Below, one piece after another: positions 24,206 to 39,499 of a DNA stretch of 64,000 nt; within the stretch, counting starts at the first letter, position 1, and the number at the start of each line of letters is the position of its first letter. The position numbers and the translations under genes were made by a program. The notes under the pieces are model-generated. The model was not told where the DNA came from and ran no database searches. It worked only from the letters and a program-made list of their open reading frames with translations. Source of the stretch: Wolfiporia cocos. Its lineage: Eukaryota; Basidiomycota; Agaricomycetes; Polyporales; Phaeolaceae. The DNA lies in assembly GCA_029448655.1 (NCBI GenBank), contig JACCLO010000007.1, positions 3,038,001 to 3,102,000 of the forward strand, read 5' to 3'.

Positions 24206-24305
24206 CGCGATCTCGTGACCGTGACGGTTGGCGTCTATCTAATCAAAATGACTCTTAGTCGATCTGCAATTTCTTCCTTCACGCCTTTCCTCTCGTTTGA
24301 AAGCC

Positions 24306-26910
<2,605 letters not shown>

Positions 26911-27254
26911 ATGGCTGACATGAGATCTCAGAAAAGGAGGCGATCTATCAGAATCCCTAACGGATGCATGTAGAAGTTGTGTATTGTTTTGTAACGTGTG
27001 ATGACCCGATCGAGATGCCAAACCGCGGGAGATATAGACTGCAGGTCCAGGTGCCATCGCAGGAAGCGCTCGCAACCCATCACCGTGGGCGGATATGGTA
27101 AACTGTGATATTGTTAAACCAGCATGCATGCCTAAACGAAGTTCCATCTCACCCCTCTCATTTATACCTTTGTAGCCATATTGAACTCGTGAATCATCGA
27201 CAACTTTTTCCTCTGCTATTTCCAACCCGACAGTGAAGTGCCTGCGATTCAACA

Positions 27255-29897
27255 ATGGCATCGTCGGGCGTAACGCGCAACTTGCGGTCCACTCCTGTTG
27301 ACGCTTATCCTACACCGACCTCTGCTCTGCAGTCATCTACAGAGACTATTCTTGTGAAGCATCTGCCTATCGTTACCTCAGCGGACGTACCTGTTGGCGA
27401 GGGCGAGGCTTCCGGACAGGGCCCTGCGCTAAATCGACAGCTCCATCTACAATATCTCCTGCGTAATCTCCTACAGGGATTCCCCGCACGATATGCATCG
27501 CAGGATGCGAGTCAACCTTGGTTGATATTCTGGACGCTGCAAGCGTTCAGCGTCTTAGGTGTGGGTCTGGATGACAGGACGAAACAGAGGTACGTCCATT
27601 TGCTAATTCATGCTAGAGACGACACAGCCAATGTACACTACTAGAGCGAGGGAGAGCTTGCTTGCAATGCAACATCCTAATGGGGGATTCGGCGGTGGTC
27701 CTGGTCAAGCAGCACATCTCCTTCCCACCTATGCATCGGTCTGTGCACTCGCAATCGTCGGACACCCCGGGAAAGGCGGTGCCTGGGAGGGAATAGATAG
27801 GTGAGACTTGGAGTTATCATGATGACAGTGCAAGTCATTATATCAACCTGGTCGGAAGGAAGAAGCTCTACGACTTCTTCATGTCACTCAAGCAGCCAGA
27901 TGGCTCGTTCTTAGTGGCGCAATATGCGGAGGTGGATATGCGGTATGTCCCTGCATGGCTCCTCGCGTAGCTCTCTCATGACTTTGTATACTGCACGCGA
28001 CAGCGGGCTTTACTGTCTTCTAGCCGTGGCGACCCTGCTGAACTTGATGACCCCAGAATTGCTGTCTGGCATCCCCGAATTCATTGCATCCTGCCAAACG
28101 TTCGAGGGTGGGTTTGGTAATGCGTCATTCTCGGAGTGGGCGTTCCAGTCAGGTGTGTACAGTAACTTTTATGAAGATCTTTTTCCTTTCCTGCAATACC
28201 CCACCCACATGCTGGGGATAGAGGCTAGCACCCCGAAGCCTGGGGTCTTAAATCTCACGTATCCGACGCGGTGGCATAAAGTGCATGACCATGTCAGACG
28301 GCGTTCAGCATAGGCAATACATGCAGCGCCCGGTACTAAATTGTAATGCTTCTCAAAGAAGGATGCGGACACACTGTGAAGCCGTGGGTAGAATGCAGGG
28401 CCTCATGTTTATACTGCGGCGAATATGATCCAGAACACGCTGAGCAGTCTTGAATAGATGTATATGGCGTGCGGATCAGGATACCCATGAGCCAGCCACC
28501 TCGTTTCCTCTCTAAATTTCATTCGCAGCCGTAGGCTGATGACGCACTTTGATTGGCAGATGGTAGCAGCGTTTCATACGACCCTTCCGCGCCTCGTCCC
28601 GTCATTGGCGAGGCGCATGGCGGTTACACATTCTGTGCGGCGGCGTCGTGGGTACTTTTGCGGCCCTACCTCCGCTTGTATTACGATCCATCGTCCCATG
28701 CTCCGAAATCTCTGTCAGCAAGCATCATCCGCCGTCCCCCGCCGACAATGAAGCTACTCGCGCTTCTCCGCTGGCTCTCAAACATGCAGGGTATAGAGAC
28801 TGAGCTCGGCGGTTTCAAGGGACGCACCAATAAGCTTGTGGACGGATGCTATAGCTGGTGGGTCGGCGGGTGTTTTGGGCTCGTGGAAGGCCTCATGGGC
28901 CCAGCGTCGACTGCGGGAACTGAGTCAGAGGGCAAACATGAGTTGCATGCGGATGAAGACGGATGGGATGATGTAGATGGTGAGCGTTCGTCCGATCGGC
29001 ATTTGTGTCCTGCTGAACAAGTCACCGGATCGTACTCTTCACCGTGTCGTCTAATTCGGCACATTCGCGCTCAACTATGGATCCGGCGTATTGGTATGTA
29101 TTGCCTGGCGCCCGACAGACGCGCTGCTCAACCGGGAAGCGCTGCAAGAATACATCCTCTATGCCGGTCAGCACCCAGCAGGCGGGCTGAGGGATAAACC
29201 TCCTAAGTACGTAATGTGTTTTGATTCTCGCCACCGAATTCCCGACATGAGCGGTTTACTACCATCGCTTGCTACCCTGTCAATGGTTGATGTAGGCAGG
29301 CCGATTCCTACCACACCCTTTATTGCCTCTCTGGCTTATCTGCGGCTCAGCACCGTGTCTCGCCAGATGAGATGAGACGGGACAATTTGTTGCGAGCATG
29401 GAAATCAACAGTCACAGAGGGGGAAGGTAAGCGTCAAACCTTTTCTCTTTCCCGTCGCTTGCGCAACACTGGGTTGCAACATTGTGATAGTAGCATCAAA
29501 CCAATTGCTCACTGCCTTAGATGTATGCTGATGATTTCTGTATTTAGCAATCGGCGCTGCGCCGATATCAGAAGAGCAAATACGATTTGAAACATTCCAG
29601 AAGGAGGTTTTTGCAAATGCATTGTGTTGGCTAGAGGATGAGGGCTCCGACAAGTACGTTGGCGGGAATGTCAACCGCCTGGTGAGTCATATTTTCTAGG
29701 GGCGCACCTACCGCAACATCGCTGCTGTCCAGTCTCTTGCGCGCTATTACCACGTCAGAACAGCTAACCGCGGATGCGGTCAACAGAATGCGACGCAGCC
29801 GCTCTTCAATTTGACCGTTACCCATAGCGAACAGATGATGGCCCACTTCTACGGCCAGACCATATCTCCCCGGACAGCCAGGAATCCGCCTAAATAG
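27255..29897 (+). CDS. RAM1: Protein farnesyltransferase beta subunit
   Basis: Catalytic beta subunit of CaaX farnesyltransferase, which attaches farnesyl to Ras-type and mating-pheromone proteins together with an alpha subunit not in this window. CDS: 27255-27589, 27645-27800, 27859-27942, 28004-28152, 28560-28979, 29119-29206, 29296-29426, 29548-29681, 29787-29897, giving 535 aa. The N-terminus carries the family block HLQYLLRNLL. GGFGGGPGQ, QTFEGGFG and ELGGFKGRTNKLVDGC mark the alpha-alpha barrel repeats. Zinc ligands are present: Asp336 and Cys338 in VDGC and His417 in SYHTLYC. The C-terminal FNLTVTHSEQMM is family-typical. Intron 4 (28153-28559) is 407 nt, much longer than most; a missed exon there cannot be excluded but none is needed. 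Internal loops around 350-380 are long and acidic. Confidence 0.93.
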
Positions 29898-30922
29898 TAC
29901 GTCGTGACACTCCCTCTGACTCCCGAGTGCGCCTCATGCATCAATGATTTTAAGGCAACAAGTCTTCACCGCCAGACTCACTAGTGGCTGGCGCCAAGTC
30001 AAACATTACTGCTGCGCGAGGGTTGTGCTGTCAGTCACCAAACTTCATATCGTAAATACGAACACAGGATGTAATAACACAACCGCATTCCCATGTAACA
30101 CCCACGATACAATCCTTTCCCAAGAGTGTTCGCGATTGTGAATGCCGCGACCACATCCATGCTCGATTTGACTCATGGACCCCCATGTGCCTATCATCTA
30201 AACTCGCGATATCGGCATGCAGCTTCTGCATCAGGAATCAGGGACCTCGATGAACTAGCGGTGTCCCATCGTCCACAAGACCTTCGTCAGAGCCTTCGGA
30301 ACTCCTAGCTCTCGGAACTCCTAGCTCAAGCTTTGCTTAGACGCCTCTAGCGTTCCGCGTTTAGTTGCCGCCTAAATTGCCGCGTAACAGTATGTGAGGC
30401 TTCAATAGCCGACCGCTTGTGGCGCTAGTACGGATCCACACATTGTCGGGGAATCTGGCCGGCGATGGCTCCACGCCTCATGGTCTAATCAGCGTAACCC
30501 ACTTGGCAATTCGGTACCAGCGATGCGGCACGAGAAGGGACACGGGAGGATGTGGGGCCCAGGTGAAACTCGGGGCAGCGGTCGCCGGTCTCATGTTCTA
30601 CTCTCCTCGGAGTTCCCACCGCTCTGATCGCCGTGTCCGATTCTATTGCTTCAAGACGCGAGCTTCAGTCATAGTTGCGGTGTGGCACGCCTTATTAACA
30701 TGAAAAGTTGAATGTGCCTATGTCTATGTGAACAACCTATTATATTGTACATCTATAAGTGTGACGAGCGGGAAAAGTAGGCTGTGGCGAATACTGTAGT
30801 CATCGTCAGCGAAGCGACAAGCTCGACGAGGGGATGAGTGTTCCCACCAGTGTTGTGAGATTATATTGCGGAAAGTATTCGTATTCCTCCCGTCCAAGAG
30901 TACAGTTGCGAGCGACGGTTCG
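29898..30922. other. Intergenic, convergent 3' ends
   Basis: Lies between the farnesyltransferase gene (plus) and the first F-box gene (minus), so it should hold both 3' ends. A short tandem duplication, cggaactcctagctct, occurs near 30297-30327. No gene seen. Confidence 0.45.
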
Positions 30923-32740
30923 TTACAGCATACATTGTCGGCGCAATGCCTGTATCTCCTGCTCCAGTTTCGCACAACGCTCCATGTCAGCAAGTCTCAA
31001 CTTCGTCAGCAATTCAAGCTTCCGCTGCAACGCAGCTCTCCGCGCCTTCTCCTCTACCCGTACTCGAGTTACTATCGGGAGAATCTTTACCACCTCGGAC
31101 CAGCGAACCCAGTATTCATTGATCCTCATCCTGCGTTCGTCAAATATTCCCGCATCATCCAAGGCCATGCCGTATGCGTCTGGCCACCGAAGTCCAGGTA
31201 CAATATTGCATTCCAAGGAGAACATCTGGCTGAGGAACAAAGCAGCCTGGTGAGAGTCGGTGATTTTGGACGCCCCTATGCGGAGTTTCTGTAGCGATTT
31301 GAAGGGGATAACAGTGGGATCTGGAGGCGGAACGTCCGCATCGATGTAAAGGCCTAGCTCGCGTAGGTGGCGACAATGGTAAGCGAAAGGGAGCAGCGCC
31401 TTGAGGGTCAGCTGAGGCGCATCGTGTTCGATAACGGGTTCGCAATTGAGCAGCAAGTGTTCGAGCGCTGGCCAACTCGTGGCAAACTCTTCCATGTCAC
31501 GGTCGGTTAGGTTTAGCGGGTAATCCCACCGGAATTCGAAAGACGCGATACGTCTGCAAGCGAAGAGAGGGCGGAAGGTAGTTATGCTCGGTCGCTGATT
31601 CGGTGGCGGACCAGGAACTGTGATCGGGACCTCGGGGCAAATCATGAAGTCCACATGGATATCTGTAAGCGCAGGACAGCTGTCCTTGACCGCCAGAAAG
31701 AATTGTTGCACAATTTCGGGGCCATCGACCATGAGAACGTGGACATAAAGGGAGGAGAGGTAGTCCGGGAAGAAGGGACTGCGGAGAAAGAGGATAGCAT
31801 CCGGAAGTCGAGCACTGAAGCACAGACGACGAATATGGGGAAATACGCCCTCGTGGAGGACAGGCGAGAAGGTCTCCACATCCATACGCGATCCATTCTC
31901 GAATTCCGAGGGATGGCTGAATGTGACATCGCTTAAGTTCTCCAGAGCAGCCAGCGTCTCCATGATGGGTGCTGTGATTGCATACAACGGAACAGTTAAC
32001 TTCTGGAGCTTGGATAGAGATCGTAAAAGTGCCATAGCCTCACACTCAACCCTCCGCACGGGTGTGGTGAAGCGCAGAGTTAAATGCGTTAGATGGGGTA
32101 GATGCGCCGGCAGTAGCATCGAGCATGGTGGTAAGGACTCTGTGGACGGATGCAGCCGTATCTCGAGATACCTCAAGCCACGAGACTGCATAAAAAACAG
32201 AGAGTGCAATTGTCTCTCCTCGGTATTCGCATACCAGGTCAGTGATTGAAGGTTTGGGAAAATCTGGCCAGGATCTCTGCATGTCCTCGATAGCTCCCTA
32301 AATACGCTGGAATCGAGGTGCTTGCGCCACGTTCTGGCGCATTGCTGATAGTAGACAATACGGCGTACCCGGACGGAATAACGCATGAATCGTGTCCAAT
32401 CGCGGGAGGTCAGAGGTCGTTTAAACTTCTATAGCAAGTGATCGAGCATCAGAACGGGATGTATTGATCTGATACGACAGCTAGCAGCGAGACTGACGTA
32501 TACGGACACTGCATTGCCTTGCTCGTTTGTTCCCTTCTCAGGCTTAGAGAAGGGACTCAGCAAATTGAGCAAATGCGATAAATCATCGATATCCCGCCAC
32601 AGACCGTCGAGAGCAATCCCGGTCCAATCCTTGCATACACGAGCCGACCTGGCGAGGGACTTCTGGTCGAGGTGAGAGATAATAATTGCAAGGATTTCCG
32701 ATATCTCCCAGGGCATCACTGAGAGGATCGGGGAGGACAT
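30923..32740 (-). CDS. F-box/LRR-like protein 1
   Basis: Predicted substrate receptor of an SCF ubiquitin ligase; the target is unknown. CDS is complement of 30923-32428 and 32498-32740, 582 aa, with one 69-nt intron (gtcagt...ctatag). The first exon carries the F-box (PWEISEILAIIISHLDQKS then CKDW and LWRDIDDL). Exon 2 has irregular leucine-rich segments (PHLTHLTLRF, RHLRELGLYI) and ends in a charged coiled coil (about 520-580). Its intron sits at the same place, just before the SRDWTRFMRYS block, as in the neighbouring paralogue at 33877-35693. The start chosen is the first ATG giving a short leader before the F-box. Function beyond the family is not inferable. Confidence 0.88.
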
Positions 32741-33876
32741 GCTGAGCGGGGACGGCGGGATCTCGGTGCGCAACTTGGATACCGACGACCGACATATGCA
32801 AGGTCGGGCTATATACCGGTTCCTTAATGAGCCATCTGTTCGCCACGTGTCGTGAAACGACATTAGCCGGAGACCGGACATCTGCCGGCCACATCCCGGC
32901 AACTTGGAGTAAGATGTAATTGGGTCTGTTCTGGAAATGGCCGAGGCCGAGATGTCGAGCTACCCGAGTCGGGTCAAGCGCAGATCAGCTTTGCTTTGGG
33001 GCCGATCTCCTGTGGCCCGACATGCGAGGAGCGCTCAGTCGCGCTCAGTCACAGGTTACCGTCAATCATTTCTAGTGAAACGATTTCGGCTCACCGAGTA
33101 AGCTTTGTCACACGGATATGACTTCATCGCTCCATCCTCAAGAAGCTGCTATTGAGGTTTTCCTTTACCGGAGCTTTTCCACATAAGTGAGCTGCGCTAG
33201 TACTAGCGCAGCTCACTGCTCTAGGCCTCCTCTGTGATGGAGCTCGACATGATGTGCCCACACATGCTCCAGCGGCGGCAGGCTTAGCCGCGCGAGTCCA
33301 ACCCGATGTGGACGGCCGGAACGCCGACGCACGGAGCGCAGGCGCCGTGAATTTGATCAGGTTTGAATATAGCATAGGAACGCTCATACATTTGCACAAG
33401 AGCTCTTGGTTTAGTCTTACTGCTGTAATCAGTAATTTCAAACGTAGGGCCGCAAACGATTATCCAAACCTCACCGAGAGCAATCTCATAATCCAGTATG
33501 AAATCCGGACAAGGCGGAATGTTGATATCACCGCTTCAATTGATTCATACAAAGACACCCTATTATCAGAACACCAACCGCATGCTACTGCGACTTAGGA
33601 ATGACTTCCGAAGTAAACATATGAGCCTACTTTTCTTACTGCTCCACCGCAGCGTATAGATAGACCCAGCATGCACAACTCTTGAGGCAGGTCCTGAATT
33701 GAGTATCGGGATATTCCTGCTCGGCATCGCCAAATCCCCGCGGCTAAGAACGAACCTCGTTGATGCCCGTAGTCCCGATCACGGCCTTCAATGATCAAAA
33801 TCACTAGATAGATGCAACGTGTAGGCATATCAAGCACAAAGCGCGAGAACGGGTGAACGATACCACAGAACACCAT
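32741..33876. other. Intergenic spacer between the two F-box genes
   Basis: About 1.1 kb, containing the promoter side of F-box gene 1, a perfect 32-bp palindrome (33186-33217) and the 3' end of F-box gene 2. Plus-strand open frames here (for example about 33254-33598) show no known motif. Confidence 0.45.
33186..33217. repeat. Perfect 32-bp palindrome
   Basis: Half-site agtgagctgcgctagt is followed directly by its exact reverse complement. No spacer and no mismatch. It lies between two divergent paralogues of a local duplication and is not part of a coding exon. Confidence 0.9.
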
Positions 33877-35693
33877 TCATACCACCAAGCACGATCCATC
33901 CATCTCCTCTGGCAGCGCCTTCCGTTCTTCCAGAAGCCTGCAACGCAGCCTCAAGTCCTCCACCTCGTCTTCCAGAGCATTCCTCTTCTCACGTTCTTCC
34001 AGCCGCAGCCGTGTAAGCATCGGGAGCACGCGGTCCACCTCAACCCACCGATCATACCACTCTGACGCCCGGCGCTGCATCTCGTCAAGCACGTCTACGT
34101 TCCCCGCTGTCTCGGGCATGCCGAATCCGTCAGGCCATCCAACGCCCGGGACAATCTCACAGCCTAATGGAAATAGCTGACTCAAGAAGAGCGCGGCGGA
34201 CCCTGGCTCCGTGATGCTCGAGAGTCCAACGCAGAACTTTCTCAGTCTGAGGAACGGTTGAAGCTTGGAGGGCAGTGCGAGAGAGTTCAGATGGGTGAGG
34301 TCGGCTGCAGTGGCGGAAAGATATAAACCGAGTTCGCGGAGGTTGGGGCAATGCTGCGCGAACGGGATGAGGGCACGAAGCGTGAGAGGGGATGGTTCTG
34401 CCGGTATGAAGAGCATGGGTTCTGAATTGAGTGACAGAACCTTGAGCGACGGCCACCTGGAGGCCAACTCCTCTATGTCACTTTGACTCATGTTGAGCGG
34501 TACGTCCCACCGTAGTTCGAATGATGTGAGCTTTGAGCACGATAGGAGGGGCCGGAGGTCTTCCCATGTGAGACGATAGGCTGTTCGCGATGCAGCAAGA
34601 TCGATAGCGTCTGGAGCCAGAAATTGGTCGATATATAGGTTCGTCAATAGTTTGCAATTTTCTGAAACTGTGGTAATGAACTCGTGGACTGAGCTTGGCT
34701 CTCCGGCAGATAAGACATGCACATATAGCGATGTGAGATTATTGGGCCCGAAACGATTGCCGATAAATCGAGTAGCATCGTTGAGGTGACTGCTGAAAGA
34801 AAGGTCCCAAAGCGCGGGGAAAGCACTTTCCTCGAGAGTGGGAGAAAAGTGCTGCACGTCGAGATCGTCACCCTTTCCCTGTCGCTCCATAAACTCGAAC
34901 TGTATGGTGCCCAGATTTGGCAAAGCCGAAAGACATTCGATGACCCGCGATGTCAAGCAATAAACCGGTACAACGACTTTTTGAAGGTCGTGGAGACTCT
35001 GCAGTAGGTGCACTATCCGAATCTCTATCTCGCGAACAGGACGGTCGAAAGATAGGTCGAGGTACGTCAAGGAGGGCATGCGGACGGCAATATCTTCGAA
35101 AAAGTTTGAGATATTGTTCGAGATTTTGTGGTCTGGACCGTTTGGTAAACGGACGGTGAAATGCTTTACAGTACTGCCCATGAGGAGGAGCGAAGGCCGC
35201 AGACGTTCGCTTTGCCACTCAAGGGTGGTGAGATTGGGCAAGATGTTTAGCTCCGTGCGAGAGCGCGCCATTTCGTCAAAAACTTGGGTACCAATGAGTC
35301 CGTCTGACTTCTCTTTGGTTTCGACATACGATATTCTGCGCACTCGGCGTGCATAGCGCGCGAACCGCCTCCAATCGTCGGGATTTAAAGTCCTTGCAAA
35401 CAGCTGGGCATGATTCAGTGTAACATATTGAATAGACAACACATGGCCTGACATACGTAGCAACTTGATGGAGGCGAACTGGGGATACATGTCAATGGGG
35501 CCAACAGGCTGAATAGTCGGTGTAAATCATCGACATTCCGCCATAAGATATCAAGCGCTATGTTCGACCATTGTTTGCAGACACATGCATTGTCGGCGTT
35601 GTCTCTGGGGCGCAGGAAGCTAAAAACGAGTTCAACGATCTCAGGGATGTCGAGGACTCTGTGTATAGTCGAGGTATAGACCAGAGACGACAT
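33877..35693 (-). CDS. F-box/LRR-like protein 2
   Basis: Paralogue of the gene at 30923-32740 and same strand. CDS is complement of 33877-35403 and 35457-35693, 587 aa, with one 53-nt intron (gtatgt...cccag). Exon 1 holds the F-box (VLDIPEIVELVFSFLRP, CVCKQWSNIAL, ILWRNVDDLHRL). Exon 2 holds LRR-like segments and a C-terminal coiled coil. ALFLSQLFPLGCEIVPGVGW matches the first gene's ALFLSQMFSLECNIVPGLRW, and NPDDWRRFARYARRVRRI aligns with its SRDWTRFMRYSVRVRRI. The ATG at 35693 is used; a TTG six bases upstream is not a credible start. Presumed SCF adaptor with unknown target. Confidence 0.88.
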
Positions 35694-36791
35694 CGGCAAG
35701 ATAGTATGTGAGCGATTGATAAAACCTAGAGCTTATAGGTTGGGTATGTGTAAGACTAATCAAGACAAGCACGACAGAGCAGGTAGCGAAAGTGCCAAGG
35801 CAGGATAACACTGAGCAGAAAGGTACTCCTGACGCGCATGCGGTCGATCAAGCGCCCACAGTCGAGTATTCAATCACGTGATGGATCCCGGGTTGCTTCG
35901 GCGACGAGCTCCTCAAGTTTGAGCTCAAAGATGTCGATGACGAGCCATTAGTACGCGCAGCGAGTTACGAGTCTACTACACCATTCGAGACTCGGTCGCA
36001 ACAATATGCCCATACCATTATAATCTCATATTCACTTTGTCACCCGACTCGTAGGGTCATCTGCTAGAGGATCAAAGAAAAAGGAAACCAGGTGTCTTGA
36101 GCTCATGGGCCTAGGTGAACTCTACTATAATGCTGCCCATACATCGCCCAAATGTTGTACATTGGCGGCTAATACTCAGGTGCTGCGGTAACTCATGCTA
36201 GCCGACTATTCTATTTCTAGATGCTAAAATCTACCAAATCAGGCTTGTGCCAAGGTACGCAAGGAGTGCCCTGTTCATCCCAGTTCGCACTGATTGCGAT
36301 TGTCACTGATGCTGCGAATCCAGAATGATGGCCCGGGATGTGACCCATACTCAGTAACGTTTAGAGTCATTTTCATGTCACGATTGCCGGTATAAACAAA
36401 ACGACTTATGCCACTAACGCTACATAATGCCATTGAACGCGATCTATGCCATTGAACGCGATCTATACGGATCTTTGCAATGTTGCTATGACATTCGGGG
36501 AGAAAGTCTGAACCGTATGAACTCGGAAGTCGGCAAGCATGATCCACACTCTCAGATGCTATATCATGCTTCAAGTTGCACGGGAGTATGGGAGCAAGCG
36601 TTTTCGCCAAGAAATTCAAGAACTGCCTTGTCAGTCCTAGCTCATCTCATTGCGATCCTCCTTAATGTCATACTGCAAACGTCTGGGCGGGAGCTGCTAT
36701 CGTCTGATCCCATCAGATCTGCGCTGCTCAGTGGCGGGGCGCGGCGGGGCCGTGTGACCTGTTTGACCGATTGATATATGCTCTTCCCCAG
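35694..36791. other. Intergenic between divergent genes
   Basis: About 1.1 kb upstream of both F-box gene 2 (minus) and the DUF6533 gene (plus), so it should carry both promoters. A short tandem repeat (cattgaacgcgatctatgc) occurs near 36430. No gene seen. Confidence 0.45.
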
Positions 36792-36797
36792 TATATA
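36792..36797 (+). promoter_or_regulatory. Possible TATA box of DUF6533 gene
   Basis: TATATA about 95 nt before the ATG at 36889. Confidence 0.4.
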
Positions 36798-36888
36798 GTC
36801 CGCTGCAGCAGAGCGATTTGCTTAGCAACGCTCCATCCCTCTCCGACCTCTACCGCACGCTCGTGGAATACGTGCTCCGAACCGAGTG

Positions 36889-38579
36889 ATGTCCTCAGCA
36901 GATGAGATTATACAGATTTTGCAGGAGTCGTGCGTCATATGCTACAGCCAGGATGACAGTACTGAGTACAGAATTTGTCCCATCTCAGGAACATCCAGAA
37001 TTATTGCGGTGTTGCACTCGCTGGTAAGATCGAATCCGTCGATGCCAATGCCAATGCCGCTGAGCGCAATTTGTAGGAGCCTTTTTCTATGATGTAGTCA
37101 TCACATTTGGAGAGGAAGTCCGAACTGTTTGGACACGAAAACTTACCTGGGCCAGCATAATCTACATTCTCAATCGCTACCTTATGTTTGTATACTTCAT
37201 GATTTCAATTGTGTCACTAAAATGTGGCCCACTACGAGTGCGTTATTTTCCGCTTTATTTTACTATAGCCGGTTCTGATCTTACCTCAGAAGTGAGTAGT
37301 TATTCTCTGATTACATGCGATCAAACCAGAAGACATCATTGTAGATCATACATAATCTACCAGACTACGAACTCCATTGTCGTTGTATTGTATGTTATAT
37401 GGGCTGGTGAGTGCTATGCCTACGCCAGATGATCTAAGTCTCCATTCACTCATGCGGTCAAAGTCTTCTCTGCTCTTCGAATATACGCGATAAATGGCCG
37501 CGGCTGGCGCATGCCCTTAACAGTGCTGATACTAGGGCTTGTTCCAGCGGTGACCAACATAGTGAGTGCTCCACCGTGCTATGAGCCAGTTTAACTAATG
37601 CATTATAGTACAATTTTGCGAAAATGACGATGATTTCGCTGCCACCCCCACTAGTCTGTACAATTACCAGCAATGCACCAGACTCTCTGTCTAACCGGTG
37701 TGTTCGTTCATCATTCTTCTCGTAGCCAGCGCTTATCATTTGTCATAAAGCCGTATGTTTTCTGCTCCGGTGGCGTCGGTTCAAGCCATGCAGTTGACGC
37801 AGTACGAATATAGTAGTCGCCCTGACGCGAGCATGCGTGATCGCATGTGATGCCGTTGTCCTCCTCGCTACTTGGCATACAACCGTTGGTATCAGAAGGC
37901 TTGCCCGTATAGCGCAGGTCGAGGTCTCCCTATCTGCGTTACTGTTACGCGATGGTCGGTCCATTCCTGGCTCTTTACCTTAACGATTAACCTAAATGAT
38001 GCTATTTCCTGCAGGCACCATCTACTTCGTGTAAGCCATGTATCACGTCGCATATCCCAACTTGTACTAAATACTGGTTTTTCTCGCAGTGTGCTATTCG
38101 TCCTCAATGTGCTCGATATTGTGTTGTGGCTCACTCGGGTACTTCACTTGTAATTTCACCGTGATATAGCTGACGTCACTATCTCAATCTAGGTATTCGA
38201 GAACCTAACCGTTTATAATGAAGTGTATGATGTCCGGCATCACCTCACATTGTTATCACTGAGGGTCATACGTTGCAGCTTCACTACAATACTACTCTCC
38301 CGCTTCTTCCTAAACTTATGGCAGGCCCCTACAGCAAGCGGCGACGAACCTTCGCTAGTATCGCAGATCTCGGACCCCAATTTTGGAACCTCTAAGTTGA
38401 TCGGACCCATGGACGCACCCCTGGACCTTTTGTCGACTATGGAGACATTGCATGCATCAGAATTGCTGAGTGAAGACCTCACATCGCTGCCAGACGACCT
38501 GATTCACACTGATGTGGGTGAGGGTGTGGACACATCGCTGTGGGAGGCTGCCCCCCTGTGTTCCGTAGATCTCCACTAA
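36889..38579 (+). CDS. DUF6533 seven-helix membrane protein
   Basis: Member of a large basidiomycete family of predicted integral membrane proteins with an N-terminal DUF6533 domain; the function is unknown. CDS: 36889-36926, 36989-37023, 37077-37210, 37269-37291, 37345-37406, 37464-37561, 37609-37697, 37803-37954, 38015-38030, 38090-38138, 38193-38579, 1083 nt, 360 aa. Family marks: NYCGVALAGAFFYDVVITFG then EEVRTVW in the DUF6533 region, VFSALRIYAINGRGWRMPL in the middle, a CVIACDAVVLLATW helix, RDGTIYFV and LLSRFFLNLW near the end, followed by an acidic 70-residue tail. The first donor (gtcgtg) is weak and exon 4 is only 23 nt, so the first 80 residues are less certain. No lesion was found. 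Confidence 0.82.
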
Positions 38580-39499
38580 ATTCATTGTGCGTTCGCCACA
38601 GCTAGCGCATACTCTGTTTGCCTTTGCTCACAGAGAAATGTGTAGATGACGCAAGGCGCCGGATGGCTTTGGGCATCCTACGGTAGCTACTGCTATGTGG
38701 GCGGGCGCTTGTAATATATCTCACGCCATCCAGCCGTCCGAATTCGTAGCCTGGTATATTTTAGGTAGGTTCTGGTAGAATGACTTTCACTGGGCCTGAG
38801 CACTCGAGAAGGAGACGCCAGATAGGTATAGCTGCTCCAAGCGCCACAGCGCGCAGACGAGTCGGCCAAAGATGTCAATGGACGGAAACACAGCATCATC
38901 GAACGTCTGGCTCGCTACTCGGGGGCGATTGCACTCGCGGTGAACATCGATTTTCCTGGTCGTGAAGTCGCTCGATGGCCCGTTGACACTGCTTCAGGCG
39001 TGCGTCAAGACAATGCGCCCGTATCGAGGGAATTGAACTATGCAGGATCCGTCCAGGCCGTGAACCGTGTTCCGGTGGATTCTTCGCAACGCCACCGGGA
39101 TTAAATTCGTCTTAGCATGTGCTTTGGCTTTGGTCAAGTGCCAGATCTATGAAGATGCTTTGCCTTCGCGAAGCCTTCCCCACAAGGCAGCCCGCGAGTC
39201 TTACGCCAGTGCGTATCTGATATAACTGCGATGCGTCCAGGCAGTGGAGCTTGCAAAGTACTTCGCGCGAATCATGTAAAGCAGTACAAGTCGGAATTAT
39301 AAAGGTATAGGTCGTTTCGCAGGAACATACAAATACTTTGTGCATCTACTACGACGGAATGATCGTGAAATAGAGAAAAGTAAGTCCGTCGCGCAGGGGT
39401 TGAAGCTAAAGTCACAGGATGTCGAGGCGGGGCTGGATGTCCAAGGCGCATCAGTTAGCAAAGATATCCCGCAGCATTGATGCTGACGCTTACGTGAGC
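38580..39499. other. Intergenic, no gene seen
   Basis: Between the DUF6533 gene and the hydrophobin pseudogene. Short open frames only; nothing with recognisable motifs. Confidence 0.45.

Noticed and set aside
35691..35699. Start of F-box gene 2 two codons upstream
   Set aside because: That codon is TTG. The ATG at 35693 is the first proper start.
38765..38965. Short arginine-rich frame downstream of the DUF6533 gene
   Set aside because: Composition is random-looking, with no motif and no splice partner.
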